A DNA stretch of 64,000 nt from Leclercia sp. S52 (GCF_039727615.1 NZ_CP152474.1:4774001-4838000), one strand, 5' to 3'; positions 1-11,224 are shown, numbered from the stretch's first letter. Notes: a model not told the origin generated them from the sequence alone. Numbers and translations: made by a program.

Positions 1-346
1 GCTGCTTACGGTTACGCATTTTAAAGCCGATCCAGAAGACCAGCGCTACCGACAGCACCGCAGGCAGGAAGTTAGAGCCAATGTCCGGGTACTCTGCGCG
101 CACCACGGTGCTATACAGCAGGACGCCCAGCACAAAGAACGCCGCCGACAATGCCGGTAACCCCACCGGCATGGTGCGATTCTGATAACGCTGATGCAGA
201 CAGTACACCGTCAGCACCAGAGAGATCATCGGGAAAACCGAAAACGGTACAATGGAGCTAAAAATCGCTGCAAAGGTCCCGTTAATGGATAAGCCAGCGA
301 TCAATGCCAGCAACAATGTTCCTTTATCCTGTCCTGTCTGTTTCAT
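1..346 (-). CDS. yijD: YijD, small inner-membrane protein (3' end beyond window)
   Basis: The gene reads leftwards from an ATG at 346 (protein begins MKQTGQDKG) and is still open at base 1. The visible 115 residues contain several hydrophobic stretches (for example [11 protein letters not shown] and [16 protein letters not shown]), matching the YijD family of about 119 residues, so only a few codons are missing. A Shine-Dalgarno-like AAGGTGAG precedes the ATG. It starts 10 bases after the fabR stop, the same fabR-yijD arrangement as E. coli. The function is not known; membrane location is inferred from hydrophobicity. Confidence 0.85.
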   Translation of the reverse strand, partial: MKQTGQDKGTLLLALIAGLSINGTFAAIFSSIVPFSVFPMISLVLTVYCLHQRYQNRTMPVGLPALSAAFFVLGVLLYSTVVRAEYPDIGSNFLPAVLSVALVFWIGFKMRNRKQ

Positions 347-356
347 TACTCACCTT

Positions 357-993
357 TCACTCATCGGATTGATGCGCCAGTTTTTCTTGTTCACGGCGAT
401 ACCAGTAATACGCTCCTTTAGAGATCATCCGCAGTTGCAATACCAGTCGCTCTTCGAGTTGCTTGCGTTGTTCAACGCTCACATCCAGTGCTTCGGCGCC
501 CGCACTGAAGACTATTGTCACCATCGCCTCGGCCTGCGCTTCAGTGAAGGCGCGCGGCATATGGTTTTCGAGTTCAAGATAGTCGGCAAGTTCCGCAATA
601 AAATGCTGAATCTCACGCGCCACGGCGGCACGAAACGCGGCCGAGGTACCGGAGCGTTCCCGCAACAGTAAACGAAACGCGTTAGGATTGTTGCCGATAA
701 ACTCCATAAAGGTGGAAACGGAGGTGCGGATCACGCTGCCCCCCTTTGGCGATACGCTGACGCGCCTGGCGCATCAGCTGGCGGAGCATCAGCCCGCTCT
801 CATCCACCATGGTCAGACCCAGTTCATCTACGTCACGGAAATGACGGTAGAAAGAGGTAGGCGCAATCCCGGCTTCGCGTGCGACTTCGCGCAGGCTCAG
901 ACTGGCAAAACTTCGCTCGGCACTCAGCTGACTGAATGCGGCTTCTACCAGCGAACGCCGGGTTTTCTCTTTTTGTTGTGCTCTTACGCCCAT
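357..993 (-). CDS. fabR: FabR, TetR-type repressor of unsaturated fatty acid synthesis (frameshifted as read)
   Basis: FabR represses fabA and fabB according to the balance of unsaturated and saturated acyl thioesters. The N-terminal part ([13 protein letters not shown], then the TetR helix-turn-helix up to about residue 85) and the C-terminal ligand domain ([12 protein letters not shown] to the end QSDE) are in different frames. They join at a run of six C on the + strand (739-744; G6 in the coding sense). Removing one base restores a continuous 211-residue protein of the normal length. I chose the ATG at 993 because the family begins MGVRAQQ; in-frame codons upstream extend to about 1119 but look non-coding. 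It is followed closely by yijD and divergent from sthA. The break is probably a base-calling error, one of seven alike in this window. Confidence 0.88.
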
Positions 994-1192
994 CACGATA
1001 GTTGAATCCTTCCAAAGGCCCGCTGGCACTATACCAGAGAATAAAATTAATCTGTTTACCTGGCTTACAGAATGAAGGTTTCCCTGTTGTTTGTGCTCCA
1101 CCACGCGAAAAGAGCACAACGATAATTGGGTTATCCCGGCAATGATGTTACTATTCTGTTGCTTTTATGTATAAGAACAGGTAAGCCTTACC

Positions 1193-2593
1193 ATGTCACA
1201 TTCCTACGATTACGACGCAATAGTTATTGGTTCCGGCCCCGGCGGCGAAGGCGCTGCTATGGGACTGGTTAAGCAAGGAGCCAGAGTAGCGGTCATTGAG
1301 CGCTACCATAACGTTGGCGGCGGCTGTACCCACTGGGGCACCATCCCTTCGAAAGCCCTCCGCCACGCCGTCAGCCGCATTATTGAATTCAACCAGAACC
1401 CTCTTTACAGCGATCACTCCCGCCTTCTCCGCTCATCTTTTGCCGATATCCTGAATCATGCGGATACCGTGATTAATCAGCAGACGCGGATGCGCCAGGG
1501 TTTTTATGAGCGCAACCACTGCGAAATTCTGCAGGGCAGCGCACATTTCGTTGATGAGCATACGCTGGCGCTGGAGTGTCATGACGGTTCCGTCGAGACC
1601 ATCACCGCCGAGAAATTTGTGATCGCCTGCGGCTCGCGCCCGTACCGTCCGGCCGATGTGGATTTCTCCCATCCGCGCGTCTACGACAGCGACTCCATCC
1701 TGAGCCTGCACCACGAGCCGCGCCACGTGCTGATCTACGGCGCCGGGGTGATCGGCTGTGAATATGCCTCCATCTTCCGCGGCATGAACGTCAAAGTTGA
1801 TCTGATCAATACCCGCGACCGTCTGCTGGCGTTCCTCGATCAGGAGATGTCCGATTCGCTCTCCTATCATTTCTGGAACAGCGGCGTGGTGATTCGTCAC
1901 AACGAAGAGTACGAGAAGATCGAACCCTGCGATGATGGCGTGATCATGCACCTGAAGTCCGGCAAAAAGCTGAAAGCCGACTGCCTGCTGTATGCCAACG
2001 GCCGTACCGGTAATACCGATTCGCTGGCGCTGGAAAACATCGGCCTGACCACCGACAGTCGTGGGCAGCTCAAGGTCAACAGCATGTACCAGACCGCCCT
2101 GCCGCATATCTATGCCGTGGGTGACGTGATTGGTTATCCAAGCCTGGCGTCAGCGGCGTATGACCAGGGGCGCATTGCGGCTCAGGCGCTGGTGAAAGGT
2201 GAAGCGACGGCGCATCTGATTGAAGATATCCCGACCGGCATTTACACCATTCCGGAAATTAGCTCCGTCGGTAAAACCGAACAGCAGCTGACGGCCATGA
2301 AGGTGCCTTACGAGGTGGGTCGTGCCCAGTTTAAACATCTGGCGCGGGCGCAAATCGTCGGGATGAGCGTGGGTACGCTGAAGATCCTGTTCCATCGCGA
2401 GACGAAAGAGATCCTCGGCATTCACTGCTTCGGTGAGCGTGCGGCGGAAATCATTCACATCGGCCAGGCGATCATGGAGCAAAAAGGTGGCGGTAACACC
2501 ATCGAATACTTTGTTAATACCACCTTTAACTATCCGACCATGGCAGAAGCTTATCGGGTAGCGGCGCTGAACGGCTTAAACCGCCTGTTTTAA
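1193..2593 (+). CDS. sthA: Soluble pyridine nucleotide transhydrogenase
   Basis: This flavoprotein transfers hydride between NADPH and NAD+ in the cytoplasm and helps dispose of excess NADPH. The 466 residues equal the E. coli protein. A dinucleotide-binding motif [10 protein letters not shown] for FAD lies near residue 13 and a second, [11 protein letters not shown], near residue 185. In the region that carries the redox disulfide in related reductases the sequence is [13 protein letters not shown]: the second cysteine is threonine, which fits a transhydrogenase rather than a disulfide reductase. It is divergent from fabR, and its last 18 bases overlap the 3' end of oxyR on the other strand. 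Confidence 0.96.
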   Translation: MSHSYDYDAIVIGSGPGGEGAAMGLVKQGARVAVIERYHNVGGGCTHWGTIPSKALRHAVSRIIEFNQNPLYSDHSRLLRSSFADILNHADTVINQQTRMRQGFYERNHCEILQGSAHFVDEHTLALECHDGSVETITAEKFVIACGSRPYRPADVDFSHPRVYDSDSILSLHHEPRHVLIYGAGVIGCEYASIFRGMNVKVDLINTRDRLLAFLDQEMSDSLSYHFWNSGVVIRHNEEYEKIEPCDDGVIMHLKSGKKLKADCLLYANGRTGNTDSLALENIGLTTDSRGQLKVNSMYQTALPHIYAVGDVIGYPSLASAAYDQGRIAAQALVKGEATAHLIEDIPTGIYTIPEISSVGKTEQQLTAMKVPYEVGRAQFKHLARAQIVGMSVGTLKILFHRETKEILGIHCFGERAAEIIHIGQAIMEQKGGGNTIEYFVNTTFNYPTMAEAYRVAALNGLNRLF

Positions 2594-3494
2594 CGCACTG
2601 TCGAAACGGCCATCCATCGAACTGCGGATGGCCTCTGCCAGCTGCTCATAGCGGCTGCGCAGCGGCGACCCCGGACGGTAGACCAGACCAATGGTACGGC
2701 GCGGCTCCGGCTTGATGCACGGCAGATAGACCACCCCGTCGCGGCGACGCTCCGGCGGGACCGACAGCGCAGGCAGCAGCGTAATACCGCTTCCTGCCGC
2801 CACCATGTTGCGCAGCGTTTCCAGGCTGGTTGCGCGGAAGTGGGTATCTTCATCGGCACCCGCTTCAAAACAGAAGCCCATCGCCTGATCGCGCAGGCAG
2901 TGACCATCTTCCAGCATCAGCAGCTTTTCACCGGCCAGATCGGCCATCGGCACGCGATCGCGGTTCGCCCACGGGTGATCCTCATAGATCGCCAGCATCA
3001 TCGGCTCGTCAAACAACGGCACTTCGATAAAGGCTTCACTCTCTTTGACCAGCGCCAGAATGGCACAGTCGAGCTTGCCGCTATCTAACTGCGCCAGCAG
3101 CTGATGGGTTTGCGCTTCGTGCAGGTACATTTCGAGTTTCGGGAAGGTCTGATGCAGCATCGGAATAATTTGCGGCAGCAGGTACGGGCCAACGGTTGGG
3201 ATCAGGCCGATGTGCAGCGGGCCGGACATGGTCTCCCCCCTGCTGGCTTGCCATTTCCTTGAGCACTTTGACCTCGCGCAGCACGGTGCGCGCCTGATCC
3301 ACCAGCAGAAGACCTGCCTGGGTGAACAGCACTTTACGACTGGTGCGCTCCAGCAGCATCACGCCCAGTTCGTCTTCCAGCTTGCGGATCTGACCGCTAA
3401 GCGTAGGTTGACTGACGTGGCAGGAGTCTGCCGCGCGGCGAAAATGGCGGTGTTCAGCTAATGCGACCAGGTATTCAAGATCACGAATATTCAT
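2576..3494 (-). CDS. oxyR: OxyR, peroxide-sensing LysR-type regulator (frameshifted as read)
   Basis: OxyR activates katG, oxyS and other peroxide defence genes when a disulfide forms between Cys199 and Cys208. Both cysteines are visible in [14 protein letters not shown]. The N-terminal LysR helix-turn-helix ([18 protein letters not shown]) runs in one frame up to KEMASQQGG. The rest, from [15 protein letters not shown], is in another frame. The junction is a C6 run on the + strand (3235-3240); one base fewer gives QQGETMSG and a 305-residue protein, the family length. The 3' end overlaps sthA by 18 bases. The divergent oxyS gene and the shared regulatory region are intact. A sequencing indel is the likeliest explanation; a real lesion would make the strain peroxide-sensitive. 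Confidence 0.92.
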
Positions 3495-3514
3495 TATTCA
3501 TCCTCCGTCGCCAC

Positions 3515-3562
3515 GATAGTTCATGGCGATAGATAGCATAGCAACGAACGATTATCCCTATC
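3515..3562. promoter_or_regulatory. OxyR binding region between oxyR and oxyS
   Basis: The 95 bases between the oxyR start and the OxyS start carry several ATAG/CTAT elements (GATAG at 3515, GATAGATAG near 3528, CCCTATC at 3556-3562), the spaced half-site pattern used by OxyR. The segment reads almost like the E. coli oxyRS control region. An AT-rich -10 candidate (GAATAAT, 3575-3581) lies about 9 bases before the OxyS 5' end. Confidence 0.65.
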
Positions 3563-3589
3563 AAGCGTTCTGTTGAATAATGCATCACA

Positions 3590-3707
3590 GAGACGAGGCG
3601 GCACCGATTACCCTTGAAGTCCTGTCCCGTCTTACGAGTTTCTCTCAAAACTCGAACAACTAAAGCCAACGTGAACTTTTGCGGACCCCGTGGTCCGCCT
3701 TTTTTTT
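3590..3707 (+). ncRNA. oxyS: OxyS small regulatory RNA
   Basis: OxyS is the Hfq-binding sRNA induced by OxyR under peroxide stress; in E. coli it represses fhlA and affects rpoS. The segment begins GAGACGAGGCGGCACC and keeps the conserved core ACTAAAGCCAACGTGAAC followed by a strong terminator: stem GCGGACC/GGTCCGC at 3681-3698 and a run of eight T. It is divergent from oxyR, the standard position. The 5' end is inferred by alignment from memory with E. coli OxyS; the 3' end is the T-run. It is slightly longer than the 109-nt E. coli RNA. Confidence 0.92.
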
Positions 3708-3731
3708 GCGTAAAAAAAGCCGGATAAACGC

Positions 3732-3758
3732 AAAATGGCAACCGAAGTTGCCATTTTT
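3732..3758. terminator. Bidirectional hairpin terminator between oxyS and argH
   Basis: AAAATGGCAAC, a four-base loop CGAA, then GTTGCCATTTTT. The stem is flanked by A-runs on one side and T-runs on the other, so it can end argH transcription from the right and any read-through from oxyS on the left. Confidence 0.75.
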
Positions 3759-3767
3759 AGTGTTTGC

Positions 3768-3815
3768 TCCCTCTCCCGGTGGAAGAGGGCCGGGGTGAGG
3801 GCAACAGCCCGCACG
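3768..3815. repeat. Intergenic hairpin repeat, CCCTCTCCC family, copy 1
   Basis: CCCTCTCCCGGTGGAAGAGGG followed by CCGGGGTGAGGG and a CAGCCCGCAC tail. The same module recurs near 17489, 40762 and 54157, with a hairpin-only copy at 33316. It is distinct from the BIME/REP family in this window. Confidence 0.7.
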
Positions 3816-3817
3816 AA

Positions 3818-5191
3818 TCACACCAGACGGTTTTTCGCATCCGCAATCGCCTGCGCCACCTGCTTCGGCGACACGCCGCCTTTCGCCGCACGCTTGTCCA
3901 GACAGGACTGCAGCGCCAGGATCGGATAGACATCATCACCAATCACGCTGCTGAATTTCTGCAGGTCGGTCAGCGGCAGATCTTCCAGCGGTTTCCCCTG
4001 ACGAATAGCTTCCACGACCGCTTCACCGACAATATGGTGTGCTTCACGGAACGGCACGCCTTTGGCAACCAGATAATCCGCCAGCTCGGTGGAGTTAGCA
4101 TAGCCCTGCTGGGCTGCTTCCTGGCAACGCGGGCGTTTCACCTGAATGCCATCCAGCACCAGCGCCGCCATATGCAGACAGTCCAGCCAGGTGTCGAGCG
4201 CGTCGAACAGCCCCTCTTTGTCTTCCTGCATATCTTTGTTGTAGGCCAGCGGCAGCCCTTTCAGGGTCATCATCATCCCGGTCAGCGCGCCCTGTACACG
4301 GCCACACTTGCCGCGGATCAGCTCCAGCGCATCGGGGTTTTTCTTCTGCGGCATCAGGGAGGAGCCGGAGGTCACCCGGTCAGACAGCTCGACAAACCCG
4401 GCTTCGCCAGAGTTGAAGAAGATCAGGTCTTCGGCAAAGCGCGACAGGTGCACCATGCCGATAGAGGCATTGGAGAGCAGCTCAAGCACGTGGTCACGGT
4501 CGGAGACGCTGTCCAGGCTGTTACGGGTGGCAGAGGCAAAGCCCAGCCAGCCGGCCAGCTGCTCACGGTCGATTTCATAAGCGGTACCGGCCAGCGCGCC
4601 GCTGCCCAGCGGGCTGACGTCCAGACGCTTCAGGGTATCCTGCAGACGGCTCTCATCACGCGCCAGCATCTCAACGTAGGCCAGCGACCAGTGCGCAAAA
4701 GTGACAGGCTGCGCGCGCTGCAGGTGGGTATAACCCGGCATCACCGCATCCTGATTGTTCTGTGCGGTTTCCACCAGCGCGTTCTGCAGCTGACGATTCG
4801 CCGCCAGCAGCTCCACCACGGTATCTTTACACCACAGCTTCAGGTCGGTTGCGACCTGATCGTTACGGCTCCGGCCGGTGTGCAGCTTTTTACCTAACTG
4901 GCCGACTTTGTCGATCAGTTTGCCTTCCACCCAGCTGTGAATATCTTCAGCGTCGCTCTCGAGGATCTGCTGCGGGTTCAGACGCACCTCTTCCAGCAGG
5001 TTGTTCAGCGCCTCTTCCAGCTGCAGCTGTTCGTCAGTGGTCAGCACGCCCACGGTGACCAGCGCTTTGGACCAGGCCACAGAGCCGACGATATCCTGTT
5101 CGGCCAGGCGGTAGTCGAAGCGCAAAGAGTCGTTGAACTGTTTGAACCGTTGATCCGCTGCCTGTGTAAAACGCCCACCCCAAAGTGCCAT
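3818..5191 (-). CDS. argH: Argininosuccinate lyase
   Basis: It cleaves argininosuccinate to arginine and fumarate, the last step of arginine synthesis. The 457 residues match the E. coli length. The fumarase/ASL superfamily signature [11 protein letters not shown] is present near residue 280, as is HTGRSRNDQ near residue 105, which contributes to substrate binding. It is the distal gene of the leftward argC-argB-argH operon, separated from argB by a BIME, and ends before a bidirectional terminator. Confidence 0.97.
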   Translation of the reverse strand: MALWGGRFTQAADQRFKQFNDSLRFDYRLAEQDIVGSVAWSKALVTVGVLTTDEQLQLEEALNNLLEEVRLNPQQILESDAEDIHSWVEGKLIDKVGQLGKKLHTGRSRNDQVATDLKLWCKDTVVELLAANRQLQNALVETAQNNQDAVMPGYTHLQRAQPVTFAHWSLAYVEMLARDESRLQDTLKRLDVSPLGSGALAGTAYEIDREQLAGWLGFASATRNSLDSVSDRDHVLELLSNASIGMVHLSRFAEDLIFFNSGEAGFVELSDRVTSGSSLMPQKKNPDALELIRGKCGRVQGALTGMMMTLKGLPLAYNKDMQEDKEGLFDALDTWLDCLHMAALVLDGIQVKRPRCQEAAQQGYANSTELADYLVAKGVPFREAHHIVGEAVVEAIRQGKPLEDLPLTDLQKFSSVIGDDVYPILALQSCLDKRAAKGGVSPKQVAQAIADAKNRLV

Positions 5192-5217
5192 AACATGCTT
5201 CCTTTATTCGTTAGTTC

Positions 5218-5286
5218 CGCCGGGCGGCGCTACGCTAACCCGGCCTACGGTCTTGTAGGCCCGGCAAGCAGAGCGCCGCCGGGCAG
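5218..5286. repeat. BIME (two inverted REP units) inside the arg operon
   Basis: Two REP-like units face each other: GCCGGGCGGCGC...AACCCGGC and GGCCCGGCAAGC...GCCGCCGGGC, joined by CTACGGTCTTGTAGG. It lies between argB and argH, in the transcribed part of the operon. Confidence 0.8.
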
Positions 5287-5292
5287 TAAATC

Positions 5293-6069
5293 TTAAGCCA
5301 GAATACGCGTACCAATCGGCGTGCCGTTAAACAGCGCCGGGAGTTGCTCCGCGTGACGCCATGAGGCGATATCCACCGGACGACCGAGCGTGCGGGCGGC
5401 ATCCAGCGCCGCATTCACTTTCACAATCATGCCGTCGGTAATAATGCCCTGTTCGATCAGCTGTTCGGCTTTCTCAGCCGTCATTTCCGCAATGCGCTGG
5501 CCTTTGCCGTCCAGAATGCCGCTCACGTCAGAGAGCAGGATCAGGTCTGCGCCCAGCGTCGCCGCCAGAGCGGTTGCCGCCTGATCGGCGTTGACGTTCA
5601 TCAGCGCACCCTCTTCGGTCACGCCGATAGAGCTGACAACCGGCAGGAAACCGCCTTCCAGCAGCGTATTAATCAGTTTTGGCGAACCCGGCTGCGCCAG
5701 CCCCACGTGGCCAAGCTCTTCGTCGAGCTGGGTCACTTTCACGCTGTCGCCATCGCCCAGATAGAGGCCCACGGAGGCGATATGGTGTTTCTTCGCCCAG
5801 GACAACAGGGTTTTGTTGGCCGTGCCCGCCAGCGCGCCGGTAATAATGTCGATCTGGTCAGCAGGCGTGACGCGCAGGCCGTTCTTCTTTTTCACCGGAA
5901 GATTCAGGCCTTTCATTAACTCATCGACCACACAGCCGCCGCCGTGAACAATCACCAGCGGGCGTTGATGGGATTCGCGATAGTTGACCAGCGCGGTAAA
6001 CAGACGCTCCAGCGCCTCTTCGCTGTCCAGCAGTACACCACCAAGCTTGATAATTAATGGGTTCATCAT
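5293..6069 (-). CDS. argB: Acetylglutamate kinase
   Basis: It phosphorylates N-acetylglutamate with ATP, the second step of arginine synthesis. Amino acid kinase fold motifs are visible: LIIKLGG at the N-terminus, HGGGCVVD near residue 44, and [10 protein letters not shown] near residue 212 with the lysine that contacts phosphate. It has 258 residues from the ATG at 6069 (MMNPLIIKL), as in E. coli. A GTG immediately upstream and an ATG three bases downstream are alternatives, but the AAGGTGTG ribosome site fits these ATGs best. It starts about 6 bases after the argC stop, so the two are probably co-translated. Confidence 0.96.
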   Translation of the reverse strand: MMNPLIIKLGGVLLDSEEALERLFTALVNYRESHQRPLVIVHGGGCVVDELMKGLNLPVKKKNGLRVTPADQIDIITGALAGTANKTLLSWAKKHHIASVGLYLGDGDSVKVTQLDEELGHVGLAQPGSPKLINTLLEGGFLPVVSSIGVTEEGALMNVNADQAATALAATLGADLILLSDVSGILDGKGQRIAEMTAEKAEQLIEQGIITDGMIVKVNAALDAARTLGRPVDIASWRHAEQLPALFNGTPIGTRILA

Positions 6070-6075
6070 CACACC

Positions 6076-7080
6076 TTAAATAAGAGACTGCGTTTCAGCA
6101 TAGCCAAAACGAATATTTGCGCACTGAACTGCCTGGGCGGCAGCCCCTTTCAATAAGTTATCTTCTGCGGCCACCACAATCAGATGCTCGCCCTGCACGG
6201 CAAAGCCGATATCGCAGAACGGCAGGCCGACCACGTTTTTCAGCGCCGGCACGCCTTTATCGTACAGACGCACCAGCGGTTTATCCGCATAGGCCGTCGT
6301 GAAGACCGCATTCACCTGGTCTTTCGTCACGCCCGGCTTCAGGCGGCAGGTGATGGTTTCGAGGATCCCGCGCGGGAAGCTGCCCAGATGGGGCGTAAAG
6401 ATGACATCCGCCCCCAGATGGGTGGTGATTTCCGGGTGATGGCGGTGATTGAACACGCCATACGGCTGCAGGCTCACTTCACAGAAACTGTTGGAGATGG
6501 CCGCTTTGCGCCCTGCCCCGCTCACGCCGCTGGTGGCGTTGATCACCGGCCACTGGTTGAGATCCAGCAGGTCCGCGTCGATCAGCGGCTTCAGGGAGAG
6601 CTGCGCCGCCGTCGGGTAGCAACCCGGCACCGCAATGAGGTTGGCTTCTTTCAGCGCATCTGCGCTCCACTCCGCCAGACCGTACACCGCTTTTTCAAGC
6701 AGATCCGGGTGCTGATGAGTAAAGCCATAGTATTTTTCATAGAACGCGGCGTCGTTCACCCGGAACGCACCGGAGAGATCGAACACCACGCAGCCGGCGG
6801 CCAGGAACTGCGGCGCCAGGTCGTGGCTGACTTCGTGAGCGGTGGCTAAAAACACCACGTCCACGCCGTCGGTAAACTCGCTGATATCCGACATTGGCTG
6901 CAACGGCAGATCGACAATCCCTTTAAGTTGCGGATGTAAATCGGAAATTAACTTTCCTGCATCATTGCTTTGCGCTGAGACAGTCAAAGCGGTTATGGTC
7001 ATATGAGGATGGCGATTCACGTAGCTTACAAGCTCTGCGCCCGCATAACCGCTAGCGCCTACAATCAGCGTATTCAACAT
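6076..7080 (-). CDS. argC: N-acetyl-gamma-glutamyl-phosphate reductase
   Basis: It reduces N-acetylglutamyl phosphate with NADPH, the third step of arginine synthesis. The N-terminal nucleotide-binding motif [10 protein letters not shown] and the catalytic cysteine in PGCYPTAA are visible. The 334 residues match the family. It is the first gene of the argCBH operon and diverges from argE across a shared operator with two ARG boxes, so ArgR is expected to repress both directions. Confidence 0.97.
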   Translation of the reverse strand: MLNTLIVGASGYAGAELVSYVNRHPHMTITALTVSAQSNDAGKLISDLHPQLKGIVDLPLQPMSDISEFTDGVDVVFLATAHEVSHDLAPQFLAAGCVVFDLSGAFRVNDAAFYEKYYGFTHQHPDLLEKAVYGLAEWSADALKEANLIAVPGCYPTAAQLSLKPLIDADLLDLNQWPVINATSGVSGAGRKAAISNSFCEVSLQPYGVFNHRHHPEITTHLGADVIFTPHLGSFPRGILETITCRLKPGVTKDQVNAVFTTAYADKPLVRLYDKGVPALKNVVGLPFCDIGFAVQGEHLIVVAAEDNLLKGAAAQAVQCANIRFGYAETQSLI

Positions 7081-7103
7081 CGGGTTCCTTTATGCTCAAC
7101 GTT

Positions 7104-7142
7104 AATGTATTTTTATTCACATTTATTGCATGAATATTGATA
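7104..7142. promoter_or_regulatory. ArgR operator: two ARG boxes between argC and argE
   Basis: Box 1 at 7104-7121 (AATGTATTTTTATTCACA) and box 2 at 7125-7142 (ATTGCATGAATATTGATA) both resemble the 18-bp ARG box consensus TNTGAATWWWWATTCANW and are three bases apart. The tandem pair in the divergent arg control region is the arrangement known from E. coli argECBH. Confidence 0.8.
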
Positions 7143-7168
7143 CTATCACGACCTAAGGTGTGTCAACA

Positions 7169-8320
7169 ATGAAAATGAATTTACCGCCATTTATCGAGAT
7201 CTACCGCGCCCTGATTGCCACGCCGTCCATCAGCGCAACGGAAGAAGCGCTGGATCAGAGTAATGAGACTTTAATCAATCTGCTGGCGGGGTGGTTCAGC
7301 GATCTCGGGTTTAAGGTGGAGGTTCAGCCGGTCCCGGGAACCCGTAATAAATTTAACCTGCTCGCCAGTACCGGACAGGGTGCGGGCGGGCTGCTGCTGG
7401 CGGGACATACCGATACCGTGCCCTTTGACGATGGTCGCTGGACGCGCGATCCCTTCACCCTGACCGAGCACGACAACAAGCTCTACGGACTGGGCACTGC
7501 CGACATGAAAGGCTTCTTCGCTTTTATCCTCGACGCGCTGCGTGACGTCGATGTGAAAACGTTGAAAAAGCCGCTCTACATTCTGGCGACCGCCGACGAA
7601 GAGACCAGCATGGCGGGTGCACGCTACTTCTCTGAAAATACGTCGATTCGCCCGGATTGCGCCATCATCGGCGAGCCAACGTCTCTGCAGCCGATCCGCG
7701 CACATAAAGGCCATATCTCCACGGCGGTACGCGTGCTGGGCCAGTCCGGCCACTCCAGCGATCCGGCGCGCGGCGTGAACGCCATCGAGCTAATGCACGA
7801 CGCCATTGGCCGCATCATGACCCTGCGTGATGACCTGAAAGAGCGTTATCACTACGACGCCTTCACCGTGCCGTATCCAACCCTGAATCTCGGCAGCCTG
7901 CACGGCGGCGATGCCTCCAACCGCATCTGCGCCTGCTGTGAGCTGCATATGGATATCCGCCCGCTGCCGGGCATGACGCTGAGCGATCTCGATGGCTTGC
8001 TGAATGAAGCCCTGGCGCCGGTGAGCGAGCGCTGGCCGGGTCGCCTGACTGTCTCTGAACTGCATCCGCCGATCCCGGGCTACGAGTGCCCGCCGGACCA
8101 CCAGCTGGTCGAAGTGGTGGAAAAACTGCTCGGCGAGAAAACCGACGTGGTGAACTACTGCACCGAAGCGCCGTTTATTCAGACTCTGTGTCCGACGCTG
8201 GTCCTCGGCCCAGGCTCCATCAACCAGGCCCACCAGCCGGACGAGTACCTGGAAACCCGCTTTATCAAACCAACCCGTGAGTTAATTACTCAGGTTGTGC
8301 ATCACTTCTGCTGGCATTAA
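7169..8320 (+). CDS. argE: Acetylornithine deacetylase
   Basis: This M20-family zinc enzyme releases ornithine and acetate from N-acetylornithine. Metal and catalytic motifs are in order: [13 protein letters not shown] near residue 78, GTADMKGFF near 108, ADEETSM near 141, GEPTS near 168, and a late histidine in [10 protein letters not shown] start at the ATG at 7169 ([10 protein letters not shown], 383 residues as in E. coli) behind TAAGGTGT; a GTG at 7160 is less likely. It diverges from argC. Confidence 0.96.
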   Translation: MKMNLPPFIEIYRALIATPSISATEEALDQSNETLINLLAGWFSDLGFKVEVQPVPGTRNKFNLLASTGQGAGGLLLAGHTDTVPFDDGRWTRDPFTLTEHDNKLYGLGTADMKGFFAFILDALRDVDVKTLKKPLYILATADEETSMAGARYFSENTSIRPDCAIIGEPTSLQPIRAHKGHISTAVRVLGQSGHSSDPARGVNAIELMHDAIGRIMTLRDDLKERYHYDAFTVPYPTLNLGSLHGGDASNRICACCELHMDIRPLPGMTLSDLDGLLNEALAPVSERWPGRLTVSELHPPIPGYECPPDHQLVEVVEKLLGEKTDVVNYCTEAPFIQTLCPTLVLGPGSINQAHQPDEYLETRFIKPTRELITQVVHHFCWH

Positions 8321-8567
8321 TGACTGCTCCCCTCTCTCACGAGAGGGGAAAAATCTCATGATCTTCGTCACACTCTCATAAGCATCTCTTATCTGACGCG
8401 AAGCCAATTAAATTTCGTAAATTGCCCGCATTTATTCGTATGCTGAACCGTTTTCGCAGCAATTGACGACGGGGGTTTTACGTGGCTTTATAAAGGGAGA
8501 TGACAAAATAATGTCCGTTAGATGTCTGGCCGGGCATAAACAAAAATGATGGGGTGACTGGGTTTTT

Positions 8568-11219
8568 ATGAACGAACAATATTCCGCGTTGCGTAGTAAT
8601 GTCAGTATGCTCGGCAAGGTGCTGGGAGATACCATCAAGGATGCGTTGGGCGAGAACATTCTCGATCGCGTTGAAACAATCCGTAAGCTGTCTAAATCTT
8701 CCCGCGCCGGTAACGAAGCCAATCGTCAGGAGCTGCTCACTACGCTGCAGAACCTCTCCAACGATGAGCTGCTGCCCGTTGCCCGTGCCTTCAGCCAGTT
8801 CCTTAACCTGGCGAATACCGCCGAGCAGTACCACAGCATTTCGCCGAATGGCGAAGGGGCCAGCAACCCGGAAGTGATTGCCCGCACGCTCAGAAAACTC
8901 AAGGACCAACCCGACCTCAACGAAGCGACCATTAAAAAGGCCGTCGAGTCTCTGTCCCTGGAGCTGGTACTGACCGCCCACCCGACCGAGATCACCCGCC
9001 GCACCCTGATCCACAAGATGGGTGAAGTGAATAGCTGCCTCAAGCAGCTGGATAACAAAGAGATTGCCGACTACGAACGTAACCAGCTGATGCGCCGTCT
9101 GCGCCAGCTGATTGCCCAGTCCTGGCATACCGATGAGATTCGTAAGCACCGCCCAAGCCCGGTTGATGAAGCCAAGTGGGGCTTTGCGGTGGTGGAAAAC
9201 AGCCTGTGGAAAGGGGTACCTGACTACCTGCGCGAGCTGAATGAGCAGCTGGAAGAGAACCTCGGCTATCGCCTGCCGGTGGATTTTGTACCCGTGCGTT
9301 TCACCTCCTGGATGGGCGGCGACCGCGACGGCAACCCGAACGTTACCGCCGAGATCACCCGTCACGTCCTGCTGCTGAGCCGCTGGAAAGCCACTGACCT
9401 GTTCCTGAAAGACATTCAGGTGCTGATTTCAGAGCTGTCGATGGTCGAAGCCACGCCAGAACTGCTTGAGCTGGTGGGTGAAGCCGGTGCAACCGAACCT
9501 TACCGCTTCCTGCTCAAAAACCTGCGCAGCCAGCTGCTGGCCACTCAGGCCTGGCTCGAAGCGCGTCTCAAGGGCCAGCGCCTGCCGAAACCGGCCGGTC
9601 TGCTGAGCCAGAACGAGCAGCTGTGGGAGCCGCTGTACGCCTGCTATCAGTCGCTGCAGGCCTGTGGGATGGGCATCATCGCCAACGGCGAGCTGCTCGA
9701 TACCCTGCGCCGCGTGAAGTGCTTCGGCGTGCCGCTGGTGCGTATCGATGTGCGTCAGGAGAGCACCCGCCACACCGAGGCACTGGGCGAACTGACCCGC
9801 TATCTCGGCATTGGCGACTACGAAAGCTGGTCAGAAGCCGACAAACAGGCCTTCCTGATCCGCGAACTGAACTCCAAACGTCCTCTGCTGCCGCGGAGCT
9901 GGGCGCCAAGCGAAGAGACCCGCGAAGTGCTCGACACCTGCAAAGCGATCGTCGATGCGCCGAAAGGATCGGTGGCGGCCTATGTGATCTCCATGGCGAA
10001 AACCCCATCCGACGTGCTGGCGGTTCACCTGCTGCTGAAAGAAGCGGGTATTACCTTCGCCCTGCCGGTTGCGCCGCTGTTTGAAACCCTCGACGACCTG
10101 AATAACGCCAACGACGTGATGACCCAGCTGCTGAACATCGACTGGTATCGCGGCTTTATCCAGGGCAAACAGATGGTAATGATTGGCTATTCCGACTCCG
10201 CAAAAGATGCGGGCGTGATGGCCGCCTCCTGGGCGCAGTATCAGGCTCAGGATGCGCTGATCAAAACCTGTGAAAAAGCCGGTATTGAATTGACCCTGTT
10301 CCACGGTCGCGGCGGCTCGATTGGCCGTGGCGGCGCCCCTGCCCATGCGGCTCTGCTCTCCCAACCGCCGGGCAGCCTGAAAGGCGGCCTGCGTGTGACC
10401 GAACAGGGCGAGATGATCCGCTTCAAGTACGGTCTGCCGGAAGTGACCATCAGCAGCCTGTCGCTTTACACCAGCGCAATCCTCGAAGCGAACCTGCTGC
10501 CGCCGCCGGAGCCGAAAGACGCCTGGCGTCATATCATGGACGAGCTGTCGGATATCTCCTGCGATATGTATCGCGGCTATGTGCGCGAAAACAAAGACTT
10601 CGTGCCTTACTTCCGCTCGGCAACCCCGGAGCAGGAGCTGGGCAAACTGCCGCTGGGTTCACGTCCGGCAAAACGTCGCCCGACCGGCGGCGTGGAGTCC
10701 CTGCGTGCTATTCCGTGGATCTTCGCCTGGACGCAGAACCGCCTGATGCTTCCGGCCTGGCTGGGTGCCGGTGCCGCGCTGCAGAAAGTGGTGGAAGACG
10801 GCAAGCAGAGCGAACTGGAGACAATGTGTCGCGACTGGCCGTTCTTCTCCACCCGCCTCGGCATGCTGGAGATGGTGTTCTCAAAAGCCGACCTGTGGCT
10901 GGCGGAATACTACGATCAGCGTCTGGTGAAACCAGAGCTGTGGGCGCTGGGCAGCGAGCTGCGCGAGCTACTGGAAGACGACATCAAAGTGGTGCTGGCT
11001 ATCGCCAACGACTCCCATCTGATGGCCGATCTGCCGTGGATTGCCGAGTCCATCCAGCTGCGTAATATCTACACCGACCCGCTGAACGTGCTGCAGGCAG
11101 AGCTGCTGTACCGCTCGCGTAAAGCGGAAGAAGAGGGTCTGGAGCCGGATCCACGCGTGGAACAAGCGCTGATGGTCACCATCGCGGGCGTTGCAGCGGG
11201 GATGCGTAACACCGGCTAA
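8568..11219 (+). CDS. ppc: Phosphoenolpyruvate carboxylase
   Basis: It carboxylates PEP to oxaloacetate, the anaplerotic entry to the TCA cycle. The 883 residues equal E. coli Ppc. Signature motifs are [13 protein letters not shown] with the catalytic histidine near 138, the second active-site region [16 protein letters not shown] near 540, the glycine-rich [14 protein letters not shown] near 578, and the conserved C-terminus MRNTG. About 250 bases separate it from argE, holding only a short CCCCTCTC/GAGAGGGG hairpin (8329-8348). A BIME follows. E. coli has cptA beside ppc; here the next gene is the regulator at 11316. Confidence 0.98.
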   Translation: MNEQYSALRSNVSMLGKVLGDTIKDALGENILDRVETIRKLSKSSRAGNEANRQELLTTLQNLSNDELLPVARAFSQFLNLANTAEQYHSISPNGEGASNPEVIARTLRKLKDQPDLNEATIKKAVESLSLELVLTAHPTEITRRTLIHKMGEVNSCLKQLDNKEIADYERNQLMRRLRQLIAQSWHTDEIRKHRPSPVDEAKWGFAVVENSLWKGVPDYLRELNEQLEENLGYRLPVDFVPVRFTSWMGGDRDGNPNVTAEITRHVLLLSRWKATDLFLKDIQVLISELSMVEATPELLELVGEAGATEPYRFLLKNLRSQLLATQAWLEARLKGQRLPKPAGLLSQNEQLWEPLYACYQSLQACGMGIIANGELLDTLRRVKCFGVPLVRIDVRQESTRHTEALGELTRYLGIGDYESWSEADKQAFLIRELNSKRPLLPRSWAPSEETREVLDTCKAIVDAPKGSVAAYVISMAKTPSDVLAVHLLLKEAGITFALPVAPLFETLDDLNNANDVMTQLLNIDWYRGFIQGKQMVMIGYSDSAKDAGVMAASWAQYQAQDALIKTCEKAGIELTLFHGRGGSIGRGGAPAHAALLSQPPGSLKGGLRVTEQGEMIRFKYGLPEVTISSLSLYTSAILEANLLPPPEPKDAWRHIMDELSDISCDMYRGYVRENKDFVPYFRSATPEQELGKLPLGSRPAKRRPTGGVESLRAIPWIFAWTQNRLMLPAWLGAGAALQKVVEDGKQSELETMCRDWPFFSTRLGMLEMVFSKADLWLAEYYDQRLVKPELWALGSELRELLEDDIKVVLAIANDSHLMADLPWIAESIQLRNIYTDPLNVLQAELLYRSRKAEEEGLEPDPRVEQALMVTIAGVAAGMRNTG

Positions 11220-11224
11220 TCACC

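Noticed and set aside
3764..4897. Open frame of about 377 codons on the + strand over argH
   Set aside because: Antisense shadow of argH that starts inside an intergenic repeat.
8329..8348. Hairpin CCCCTCTC/GAGAGGGG after argE as a terminator
   Set aside because: No T-run follows in either direction. It looks more like a short relic of the CCCTCTCCC repeat family.
8478..9365. Open frame of about 295 codons on the - strand at the start of ppc
   Set aside because: Antisense to conserved Ppc sequence; no ribosome site or recognisable domain.
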